Assembly: GCA_010909165.1 (NCBI GenBank)
Contig: VJWM01000119.1
Coordinates: forward strand, 744,001 to 808,000
DNA: 64,000 bases
From: Anthoceros angustus
Taxonomy: Eukaryota > Streptophyta > Anthocerotopsida > Anthocerotales > Anthocerotaceae
Direction: 5' to 3'
The notes under the pieces were generated by a model that searched no databases, was not told the DNA's origin, and was given only the letters and a program-made list of their open reading frames with translations. Shown piece by piece: positions 11,471 to 21,205 of this stretch (position 1 is the stretch's first letter; every line of letters begins with the position of its first letter). The translations under genes and the position numbers were made by a program.

Positions 11471-11479
11471 TAGAAGTTG

Positions 11480-11940
11480 CCTACGAAAGTCCAACTTCTG
11501 GCAAAAGACTTTTGTAGGCATCTCGTATGTCTATCATCAAGCCTTGGACAAATAAAATCTTGAACATGTAAGGTCTTTTTTTGGCGGTCACCTGAACATC
11601 TGAAGTTGATGGAGGAGAGAGTTCCATGTGACTTTCGACAAAAACCTCTGCAAAAGCACATGACTTCGGGGGGAAAACCATAGCCTCCTGTAGCCTTCCT
11701 CCGCATCCACACATGCGGAAGAGATGGTTCCCCAGGTATGCATTCGACTCGTGCCTCCTTTACCCTTCCTCCACATCCACACATGCGCAAGAGATGGTTC
11801 CCCGTGTATGCATTCGACTCGTAACCACGTTTGACACATGTATGAACTGGTCGCCCCACAAACAGATCCTTCTTAGCTGCACATATGTTTTAGCGCATGT
11901 AAAACAGAAGCTGCGAAATAGGACAGTCTGTATGGAAGGA
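11480..11940 (-). pseudogene. PPR N-terminal fragment with a local duplication
   Basis: The minus strand encodes pieces of the first S and L repeats (AAKKDLFVGRPVHTCVKRGY, then NHLLRMCGCGGR) and of the later CAFAEVFVES segment. Frames shift between pieces. The stretch at 11695-11754 is repeated at 11763-11822, duplicating the GNHLLRMCGCGGR-coding part. Confidence 0.65.
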
Positions 11941-11949
11941 GAGGCACAG

Positions 11950-12345
11950 CGACCCATTTGCATATCCCAAGACCAACCTTCCAGAGGCACCGTGGCCTAT
12001 CTGCATATCTCACGAAACCAGCCTTCCAGAGGAACCGTGACCTATTTGCATATCCCAAGAAACCAGCCTTCGGGAGGCACCGTGACCTATTTGCATATCC
12101 TAAGAAACCACCCGTCCAGAGGCACCGTGACCTCTTTGCATATCCCAAGAAATGAGCCTTCCACCTATTTGCATATCCTAAGAAACCACCCGTCCAGAGG
12201 CACCGTGACCTATTTGCATATCCCAAAAAATGAGCCTTCCAGAGGCACCGTGACCTATTTGCATATCCCAGGAACCCAGCTGCTCATCAATCCGAAGGTT
12301 CGACCTGGCAGGAGAAGCACTGCAACCCACCTGCATATCCAAACC
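11950..12345. repeat. 45-bp minisatellite derived from PPR N-terminal coding sequence
   Basis: The core catatcc/catatct recurs at 11961, 12004, 12049, 12094, 12139, 12172, 12217 and 12262, and a looser copy lies at 12334. Spacings are 43, 45, 45, 45, 33, 45, 45 and 72 bp. The unit (gaggcaccgtgacctatttg then catatcc) matches the PPR N-terminal segment coding LDMQMGHGA (for example 9866-9900). Because 45 is a multiple of three, frames stay open on both strands; this does not indicate a gene. Confidence 0.85.
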
Positions 12346-12404
12346 AGATACTCATCAACCCAAGCTGGTTTGCAGAGCAAGATCTCACCTACTTGACGCA
12401 AGCA

Positions 12405-13466
12405 CTACCTCCACCTCGTAGAGCACTCATAAGGTGACTCCATCACCTGTCCTGCCTCATCCACATACATATAACCAATGTTACCAAAATATAACAGGGC
12501 AGCTATAATTGCTCGCTCTGCCGGTGCAGGGAACTGCTTAGCATGTATTTGGACAATGGTGTTGAATTCATCCATCTGTTTGGAAACAGAAAAGTATATT
12601 CGCGAGTAATAATTCTCCCATTCTACGTCCTTAATATTGTATTTTTTTCCAATATACTCCTTGATCCGACGAAACTCAGGAGTCCTACCGATGGCATTGA
12701 GGATCCTCTGTTTTCCTACAATCCCATTCTGATCATTTTTTTGTTGGTCATCTTTCTGTTGCAACCAGTCAGGATTTTCTCTGGCAAATACCTCACAGAT
12801 GTACTCAATTGCTCCTCGAAGATTGCACATTCCCCTCAACCGCAAGACTTCATTGTTTACCTGTTTCAATTTTTTGTTAATTGATATCAAATAAATCTGC
12901 AATTCCAAATTCTCAACCATGTACCTCTTGGTAGATTTGACCTCTTCCACGAAAGCCTTGCGATATTTGTCCGCTCGTCGAACTAGTTCCTCAGCGTGTT
13001 TATCCGCTACCCTTAACCTGTCTTCGAGTAACTGTAACCTATTTGGAAAGGACTCGTGATATTTCTCCGCTTGTAGACCTGATTCCTCAGCTACCATTAC
13101 CCTATCTTCAAGTAACTGTAACCTGTCCATTAACCTATCTTCAAGTAACTGTAATCTATCTGTAAGTAACTGAATGACATGGTCAGATTCGAAAGAAGCT
13201 CGTCCTAACACAGATTTCAACCTTAGTGGCCATTGCACTGCACGGACCTGGTGCTCCGCACCCAACAGGGACTTCCAACCTTTGGCCATTCCCCGGGAGA
13301 GCTGCTGGCTCTGCCCTAACAAATGCTCCGCCCCCGACGAGGGCTTCCAACGTTTGGCCATTCGCCGAGGGAGCTGTTGGCCCTGCGCCAACAAAGGTCT
13401 CCAAACCCTGGCCAGTGCTCTGGCTTGCTGCTCCGACCCGCACAACGAGCTCCAGACTCCGGCCAT
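12405..13466 (-). CDS. Orphan coiled-coil protein, 353 residues
   Basis: A single long open frame of unrecognised family. Residues about 1-80 are rich in R, A, W and Q and hold an imperfect 24-residue duplication (RMAKRWKPSSGAEH / GMAKGWKSLLGAEH). The charge pattern would allow an organelle transit peptide. Residues about 95-225 look like coiled coil with three copies of DRLQLLEDR or NRLQLLEDR. The C-terminal part (RGAIEYICEVFARENPDW, then IGRTPEFRRIKEYIGKKYNI and later AIIAALLYFGNIGYMYVDEA) looks globular with one hydrophobic helix. There is no homologue elsewhere in the window. The frame ends in TAG at 12405. Real protein-like composition over the whole length supports a gene; function is unknown. 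Confidence 0.6.
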   Translation of the reverse strand: MAGVWSSLCGSEQQARALARVWRPLLAQGQQLPRRMAKRWKPSSGAEHLLGQSQQLSRGMAKGWKSLLGAEHQVRAVQWPLRLKSVLGRASFESDHVIQLLTDRLQLLEDRLMDRLQLLEDRVMVAEESGLQAEKYHESFPNRLQLLEDRLRVADKHAEELVRRADKYRKAFVEEVKSTKRYMVENLELQIYLISINKKLKQVNNEVLRLRGMCNLRGAIEYICEVFARENPDWLQQKDDQQKNDQNGIVGKQRILNAIGRTPEFRRIKEYIGKKYNIKDVEWENYYSRIYFSVSKQMDEFNTIVQIHAKQFPAPAERAIIAALLYFGNIGYMYVDEAGQVMESPYECSTRWR

Positions 13467-14319
13467 GGCTCCGGCTCCGGCTCTGCCTGATGCACGGACA
13501 CAAGAAAGAAGTACATATGGCCACGTACAAGTACAGTCGAACCTGTAACCTGCGCGTTCTTAGCTCGACGCTCTAACTAACAGAGCTAATAGCCCCCAAC
13601 AAAAGTTCCGCCAGAGACACAATAGGTACGACGTACAACTGCATATGACGCCATACCGCTGCAGAACTTGCAGATGCCAAGGACCGGCCTAGGATTGTTT
13701 GCAGATATGGTGTCCGTTTCCTGCGTTGCCACAATCCCACGTCGTCACTGGTGTGTTCACTTGAATCTGTTTGCAGCCCGCAGCATGAGTTGCGGTGAGC
13801 AGATCATTTCTTGCTTGCGTCCATTCTTGCTGTGATATTCCCGGTACTCAGAACAAGGAAGCATGTCTCCTCTCTCCAGCAGGCAGGGCATGCTCAAGGG
13901 CTTGGCAGTGTTCACAACATTCTGCGTTTGTCTCGCTCCGCTGCTCCATCCTTCAGGGATCGTGGTAGCAAGCGACTTCCAGCCTTGCTCCACAGCTTCA
14001 CCCTCGTGGTGACAAGTGACTTCCAGCATCGCCTCACATGTCCGTTTCTTCGGTGTTTGCCCTTGACTGCCCGACCAATACCAAGACGAAAACCCAGTCA
14101 TGAATAGTAGCAAAAGTCGACTTTTCTACACGAATTCCTTCACTTCCTACATTTCCCGAATGAGGCCCTGCAGCTGGAGCACAACTTCCCGAAAGTAGAC
14201 TGTGCAAGCACAGTACCTCGACTTACAGCGCCCACCTTCTTTAGGAACCGACTCCCGATTCGTCGCCCGGCTCCATGCAAATCTTCATCTGCTGAGCACC
14301 CGCTAGCTCATCATCATTC
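13467..14319. other. Spacer with no convincing gene
   Basis: The only sizeable frame (13757-14113, minus) has mixed composition and no recognised motif. An imperfect direct repeat (aagcgacttccagc / aagtgacttccagc) lies near 13970 and 14010. It contains the 3' flank of the long PPR gene. Confidence 0.4.
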
Positions 14320-17300
14320 TCACAGTCGACCCTTACAACTGCAACAACCAGCAGCAAATCGATGGACACGGTAACCATCTCTTACAACAATGTCTCTCCT
14401 TTCCAATCTGGACATGATCTCCGTGGAAGTGTGGCAGTCACTGCACATTCGTAGATTCTTCGTTACCACCAAAGGTGTGCCATTCGGAGTGTTCAAGAGA
14501 CCAAACGCCAGAGCAAGCTTCTCAGCATGACCGCAAAGCACATCTTCCTTTGCCTTCTCAGACACTTGCTTCAGCACCAATTTGGTGTGCGGCAAATGAC
14601 CCCCTTCTTGCCCCAGACGTGCAGTCATGCTCTCTGCCTTCAGCGCAATCTCATCATCTCTGTTTTCTCCCACCACAAATGTATGTACCTGCTTCTCCAC
14701 CTCAATGCCCGCCACTGCAGGCTTCTTGTTAGCTCCTGCTACCATTCTCTGTGTTTCAATCCTGTCTACATCGGTCCACCTACCCACATCTGCATAAGCA
14801 TTGGCCATGAGCAAATATGCGGATGCACACTGAGGCTCCAGTCTAACGAGACTTTCAAAACACCGAACCGCCCTCTCTATATCCCCGTGACCCTTGCAGG
14901 CGTTGAGCAAAGATGTCAACCCCACGACATTGCTTTGAGTTCCACATGATACTAGCATGTTCTCTGCCTCATCTAGATGGCCTGCACGCCCAAGAAGATC
15001 AATCATGCAATTGTAATGCTCAACAGTAGGGTTGATGCCATAATGTTCAACCATGGAATCAAAGTACTTGCGACCCTCTTTCACCAGTCCCTCCTGACTG
15101 CATGCTACTAACAGGCAAGTAAGAGTAGAATCATCAGGTTGAACACCGGTGATTAACATCTCCTCAAAACAAGCTAGTGCGTTGTAACCTTCGCCACAAG
15201 TACCACACCCAGCTATCAGGGCATTCCATGTCACCACATTTTTCTGGGCCAAGCTGTCAAAAACCTGGCGTGCAGCTTCTAACTCTCCACACTTTACATA
15301 CATGTCCACCAGGCAAGTGCCAACAACTACGTTATCCAGCTGTCCTCTTTCCACAATCTGTGAATGAAGCTGCCTGCCCGTCTGTAATGTACCAGCACTG
15401 GCACAGGCCTTCAGAAGGCAAGCAAAAGTAACCTCGTCAGCAACAGTCAGGCCCTCCTGCTCCATTTGTCCATACAGAACAAGCGCCTCTTGGCGGGCCC
15501 ATGATTGCATACCCAGCTATCAGGGCTGTCCATGTCACCACATTTTTCATTGCCAAGCTGTCAAAAACCTGGCGTGCATCTTCCAGTTCGCCACATTTTG
15601 CATACATGTCCACCAGGCAGTTGCCCACCAGTATGTTATCTAGCTGTCCTCTTTCAACAATCTGTGAGTGCAGCTGCCTGCCCGTCTGTAAGGCACCAGC
15701 ACTGGCACAGGCCTTCAGAAGGCAAGCAAAAGTAACATGGTTAGCCACTAGCAGGCCTTCCAGCTCCATCTGTCCATACAGAACAAGCGCCTCTTGGCCA
15801 AGCCCATGATTTGCATACCCAGCTATCAGGGCTGTCCATGTCACCACATCCTTTGCAGCCAAGCTGTCAAAAACCCTGCGTGCTTCTTCCAGTTCGCCAC
15901 ATTTTGCATACATGTCCACCAGGCAGTGCCCACCAGTATGTTATCTAGCTGTCCCCGTTCCACAATTTGTGAGTGCAGCTGCCTGCCCTTCTGTAAGGCA
16001 CCAGCGCTTGCACAGGCCTTCAGAAGGCAAGCAAAAGTCACATGGTCAGCCACAATCAGGCCCTTCTGCTCCATTTGTCCATACAGAACAAGTGCCTCTT
16101 TGCAGAGCCCATGATTTACATACCCAGCGATCAGGGTCGTCCATGTCACCACATCCTTTGTCGTCAAGCTGTCAAAAACCTGGCGTGCATCTTCCAGTTC
16201 ACCACATTTTGCATACATGTCCACCAGGCAATTGCCTGCCCTGCTGCAAGGCACCAGCGCTTGCACAGGCCTTCAGAAGGCAAGCAAAAGTCACATGGTC
16301 AGCCACAACCAGGCCCTCTTGCTCCATCTGTCCATACAGAACAAGCGCCTCTTGGCCCAGCCCATGATTCACATACCCAGCTATCAGGGCCGTCCATGTC
16401 ACCACATCCTTTGAGGCCAAGCTGTCAAAAACCCTGCGTGCATCTTCCAATTCGCCACATTTTGCATACATGTCCACTAGACCGTTGCCAACAAATAAGT
16501 CAGGAGGAATGCCACTATGCAACACATCACAATGCACTTTCTTGCCAGATACCAAGTCCGCAGCAAATGCACAAGCTTGAAGGGCTGCTACGAAGACCTG
16601 TGCATTCGCCTTCACACCTGAGGTTTGCATCTCATGGTACAGTTGAATGGCCTCCTTAGGTTTCCCATGTTTAGCATGAGCGGAGATTATGGAAAACCAA
16701 ATGATGGCATCTGGCTTTCCCACCCTGGTGAACACATCCATGGCCTCCTGAAGCCTACCTACGCATGCATCTTCCAGTTCACATTTTGCATACATGTCCA
16801 CCAGGCAAGTGCCAACAACTACGTTATCCAGCTGTCCTCTTTCCACAATCTGTGAATGAAGCTGCCTGCCCGTCTGTAATGTACCAGCACTGGCACAGGC
16901 CTTCAGAAGGCAAGCAAAAGTAACCTCGTCAGCAACAGTCAGGCCCTCCTGCTCCATCCGTCCATACAGAACAAGCGCCTCTTGGGCGGGCCCATGATTT
17001 GCATATCCAGCTATGAGGGCTGTCCATGTCACCACATTTTTCATTGCCAAGCTGTCAAAAACCTGGCGTGCATCTTCCAGTTCGCCACATTTAGCATACA
17101 TGTCCACCAAGCAGTTGCCCACAAGTATGTTATCTAGCTGTCCTCTTTCAACAATCTGTGAGTGCAGCTGCTTACCCTGCTGTAAGGCACCAACGCTTGC
17201 ACAGGCCTTCAGCAGGCAAGCAAAAGTGACATGGTTAGCCACTAGCAGGCCTTCCAGCTCCATCTGTCCGTACAGAACAAGCGCCTCTTGGCCAAGCCCA

Positions 17301-19312
17301 TGATTTGCATACCCACCTATAAGGGCTGTCCATGTCACAACATCCTTTGCAGCCAAGCTGTTAAAAGCTCTCCGTGCTTCTTCTAGTTCGCCACATTTAG
17401 CATACATGTCCACGAGGCACGTGCCCACCAGTGTGTTATCTAGCTGTCCTCGTTCTGCAATCTGTGAGTGCAGCTGCCTGCCCTTCTGTAAGGCACCAGT
17501 GCTTGCACAGGCCCTTAGAAGGCAAGCAAAAGTGACATGGTTACCCACGATCAGGCCCTTTTGCTCCATTTGTTCATGCAGCACAAGTGCCTCTTTGCAG
17601 AGCCCATGATTTACATACCCAGCGATCAGGGTCGTCCACGTCACCACATCCTTTGTCGTCAAGCTGTCAAAAACTTTGCATGCATCTTCCAGTTCACCAC
17701 ATTTTGCATACATGTCCACAAGGCAATTGCCCACCAGTACTTTATCTAGCTGTCCTCTTTCCACAATCTGTGAGTGCAGCTGCCTGCCCTTCTGTAAGGC
17801 ACCAGCGCTTGCACAGGCCTTCAGAAGGCAAGCAAAAGTAACATGGTCAGCCACAACCAGGCCCTCCTGCTCCATTTGTTCATACAGAACAAGAGCCTCT
17901 TGGCCAAGCCCATGATTTGCATACCCAGCTATCAGGGCCGTCCATGTCACCACATCCTTTGTGGCCAAGCTGTCAAAAACCCTGCGTGCATCTTCCAGTT
18001 CACCACATTTTGCATACATGTCCACAAGGCAATTACCCACCAGTACTTTATCTAGATGTCCTCCTTCAACAATCTGTGAGTGCAATTGCCTGCCCTGCTG
18101 CAAGGCACCAGCGCTTGCACAGGCCTTCAGAAGGCAAGCAAAAGTCACATGGTCAGCCACAACCAGGCCCTCTTGCTCCATCTGTCCATACAGAACAAGC
18201 GCCTCTTGGCCCAGCCCATGATTCACATACCCAGCTATCAGGGCCGTCCATGTCACCACATCCTTTGAGGCCAAGCTGTCAAAAACCCTGCGTGCATCTT
18301 CCAGTTCACCACATTTTGCATACATGTCCACCAGGCAGTTGCCAACAAATAAGTCAGGAGGAATGCCACTATGCAACACATCACAATGCACTTTCTTGCC
18401 AGATTCCAAGTCCGCAGCAAATGCACAAGCTTGAAGGGCTGCTACGAAGACCTGTGCATTCGCCTTCACACCTGAGGTTTGCATCTCATGGTACAGTTGA
18501 ATGGCCTCCTTAGGTTTCCCATGTTTAGCATGAGCGGAGATTATGGAAAACCAAATGATGGCATCTGGCTTTCCCACCCTGGTGAACACATCCATGGCCT
18601 CCTGAAGCCTACCTACGCATGCATACAAGCGCAAGATATGGTTCCCCAAATATGCATTGGACTCGTACCCAAGTTTCACAGCGAGATCATGTACTCGTCG
18701 CCCCACAACCAGATCCTTCTTAGCTACACACAATTTCAGCACAGTATGCAACAGAGATTGGGATACAGGAGAATTTGCCGCCAGATATTCTAGGGCTTCG
18801 ACGGCCTCAGTTAGCTTCCCCTGCTGACACAACAAGCTCACGGGTACACCAGTTCCGACGTTCATTTCGGCTCCTGCACGCCTGCCAGGCTCAGGCTTGT
18901 CCGGAGAGGCACCGTGACCCTTCTGCATATCCAAAGAATCCAGCTGCTCATCCACCCAAGCTGGCTTGACCAAGTTGTTTAACCAGAGGACCTCTCCGGA
19001 CCCCTTGCGCCTGAAGTCGGGCGATCGGGAGCTCTTCTTATCCCGCCTGTTATCCCACCACATATCAGGGTCTAGAAACAATTGTCGCCACAAGAGCTCC
19101 TGCTGCTGGCGACCACCATCGCTGGAAACAGCTTCCCCAGCAATCCATTTCCTCGGGAGTGCTGGGTTCCCTACACTACTGCACCTGCCGTCTTGGTTGT
19201 CTGCCACCGGTTGACTCCCTAACGTGACCTGAGCGGGAGCTGCTGGTAGCATCCCTTTACACCCACCAATTTGATGAATCCATACGGGATCCGGTTGCCA
19301 CACTGTGGCCAT
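14320..19312 (-). pseudogene. Very long PPR-DYW gene broken by frameshifts
   Basis: From the ATG at 19312 (MATVWQPDPVW) one frame runs 1037 residues to 16199, then collapses at 16228, where QQGRQ is followed by out-of-frame LPGGHVCKMW and a stop. The same gene clearly continues in other frames: 16266-15841, 15919-15437 and 15510-14320. The last carries the final repeats, E region and DYW domain (HAEKLALAFG, CSDCH, GCCSCKGRL end). Without the breaks it would be about 1600 residues, well beyond the roughly 1000 of the intact neighbours. The array is longer because an internal 543-bp block (16228-16771) repeats the first-repeat region (18082-18625). Breaks near 15925 and 15505 are single-base type. 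It is a pseudogene or a gene with assembly indels. Confidence 0.85.
16228..16771 (-). repeat. Displaced 543-bp copy of the first-repeat region inside the array
   Basis: This block is nearly identical to 18082-18625. It brings CVGRLQEAMDVFTRVGKPDA, normally present once near the N-terminus, into the middle of the array, giving the odd junction ELEDA|CVGRLQ. At the right junction both donor and recipient contain tgcat; at the left junction the sequence passes from ccaccaggca directly to attgcctgcc, deleting the usual VERGQLDN segment and breaking the frame. Confidence 0.8.
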
Positions 19313-20152
19313 CTTACATCCACCACTCCGGAAGATGAGCCGCGCAACAATTTACGACAAAGCTACCATCATGAATCACCGCAATCCACCTTCATGAATC
19401 ATCGCAATCCACCTTTATGAATCATCACAATCCGTGTGTCTCTGATCTTCAGGCCAACTTCACCACCTTCCTCCCCACTTTCTGCGTTGGAGTTTCGAAA
19501 CTTCAAAAAATGTTTTGCACGACTGTTGCCAAGGCCATTGAGTGCTGCTGTGAACGTAACTGGGATTAGAATCAGACAGTGCTTTGAAAGTTGACGCTAC
19601 CGGCCGAAGGGTTTAGGGTCTAGGAATCTAAGCCCCGAACTTCGAAGTAGGAGGAAAATGCAGACAGTTTTGTTCTTTGTGCTTCTTGTATTTGATGGCA
19701 CAGTTGAGTGGGAGTTGCAGGTGGCACTCCCCATCAGGGCGGGTAGGGAGCACGGAATTATGGCACAACGCATCAAGGCATATTTGTGTCCCTTCATCAC
19801 GCTGAACGACGTACCTGTATGATAGTAACACTGGAAATGGCGAACCTCGAAATGGGCTGGTCAGGCTGGGTTTGAGATCCTGGTTCGTGTTGCTAGGATG
19901 GTCTTTGGTTGTTGTGAGTCTCAATTTCGCAGAGCGGTGCCTGTAAGATGGCGACAGTCTGGCCACCGGATTCATTGTGGACCCAGCAAATTGGTGGTGG
20001 ATGCGTGGGATTTCAGAAGGAGTCTCGCCCACCCCACCTCTGACAAGCAAGCCTCCAGGTGCAGCAGTGTAAGGAACGTAGCGCTTCCCAGAAAATGGAG
20101 GGCTGTGGGACCACTGGACCCTGTCATGTGGTGGGATAACAGACGAGGTGAG
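19092..20152. repeat. Tandem duplication of the divergent PPR promoter region, copy 1
   Basis: Copy 1 holds the start of the minus-strand gene (ATG 19312), the intergenic DNA and a truncated copy of the plus-strand gene's start. It is followed directly by copy 2 (20153-21205). The heptamer AAGAGCT occurs at 19092-19098, 20153-20159 (the junction) and 21206-21212. The copies differ mainly by 1-3 base indels. Confidence 0.9.
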
Positions 20153-21205
20153 AAGAGCTCCTGCTGCTGGCGACCACCATCGCTGGAAACAGCTTCCCCA
20201 GCAATCCATTTCCTCGGGAGTGCTGGGTTCCTACACTACTGCACCTGCCGTCTTGGTTGTCTGCCACCGGTTGACTCCTAACGTGACCTGAGCGGAGCTG
20301 CTGGTAGCATCCCTTTACACCCACCAATTTGATGAATCCATACGGGATCCGGTTGCCACACTGTGGCCATCTTACATCCACCACTCCGGAAGATGAGCCG
20401 CGCAACAATTTACGACAAAGCTACCATCATGAATCACCGCAATCCACCTTCATGAATCATCGCAATCCACCTTTATGAATCATCACAATCCGTGTGTCTC
20501 TGATCTTCAGGCCAACTTCACCACCTTCCTCCCCACTTTCTGCGTTGGAGTTTCGAAACTTCAAAAATGTTTTGCACGACTGTTGCCAAGGCCATTGAGT
20601 GCTGTGAACGTAACTGGGATTAGAATCAGACAGTGCTTTGAAAGTTGACGCTACCGGCCGAAGGGTTTAGGGTCTAGGAATCTAAGCCCCGAACTTCGAA
20701 GTAGGAGGAAAATGCAGACAGTTTTGTTCTTTGTGCTTCTTGTATTTGATGGCACAGTTGAGTGGGAGTTGCAGGTGGCACTCCCCATCAGGGCGGGTAG
20801 GGAGCACGGAATTATGGCACAACGCATCAAGGCATATTTGTGTCCCTTCATCACGCTGAACGACGTACCTGTATGATAGTAACACTGGAAATGGCGAACC
20901 TCGAAATGGGCTGGTCAGGCTGGGTTTGAGATCCTGGTTCGTGTTGCTAGGATGGTCTTTGGTTGTTGTGAGTCTCAATTTCGCAGAGCGGTGCCTGTAA
21001 GATGGCGACAGTCTGGCCACCGGATTCATTGTGGACCCAGCAAATTGGTGGATGCGTGGGGATTTCAGAAGGAGCTCTCGCCCACCCCACCTCTGACAAG
21101 CAAGCCTCCAGGTGCAGCAGTGTAAGGAACGTAGCGCTTCCCAGAAAATGGAGGGCTGTGGGACCACTGGACCCTGTCATGCGGTGGGATAACAGACGAG
21201 GTGAG
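20153..21205. repeat. Tandem duplication of the divergent PPR promoter region, copy 2
   Basis: Copy 2 contains a headless N-terminal fragment of the minus-strand gene (start codon near 20372) and the true start of the plus-strand gene at 21002. The intact plus-strand gene therefore uses the copy-2 promoter and the minus-strand gene uses the copy-1 promoter. The N-terminal fragments at 19950-20160 (plus) and 20156-20372 (minus) are dead copies. Confidence 0.9.

Noticed and set aside
11713-12396. Plus-strand ORF of 227 codons with repeated TYLHIPRNQPS-like units
   Set aside because: It is kept open by the 45-bp period of the minisatellite, which derives from antisense PPR coding sequence; there is no independent coding signal.
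14475-19214. Many plus-strand ORFs of 60-200 codons with ASSSSPHFAYMSTRQ-like text
   Set aside because: They are antisense shadows of the repeated PPR units and recur at each unit.
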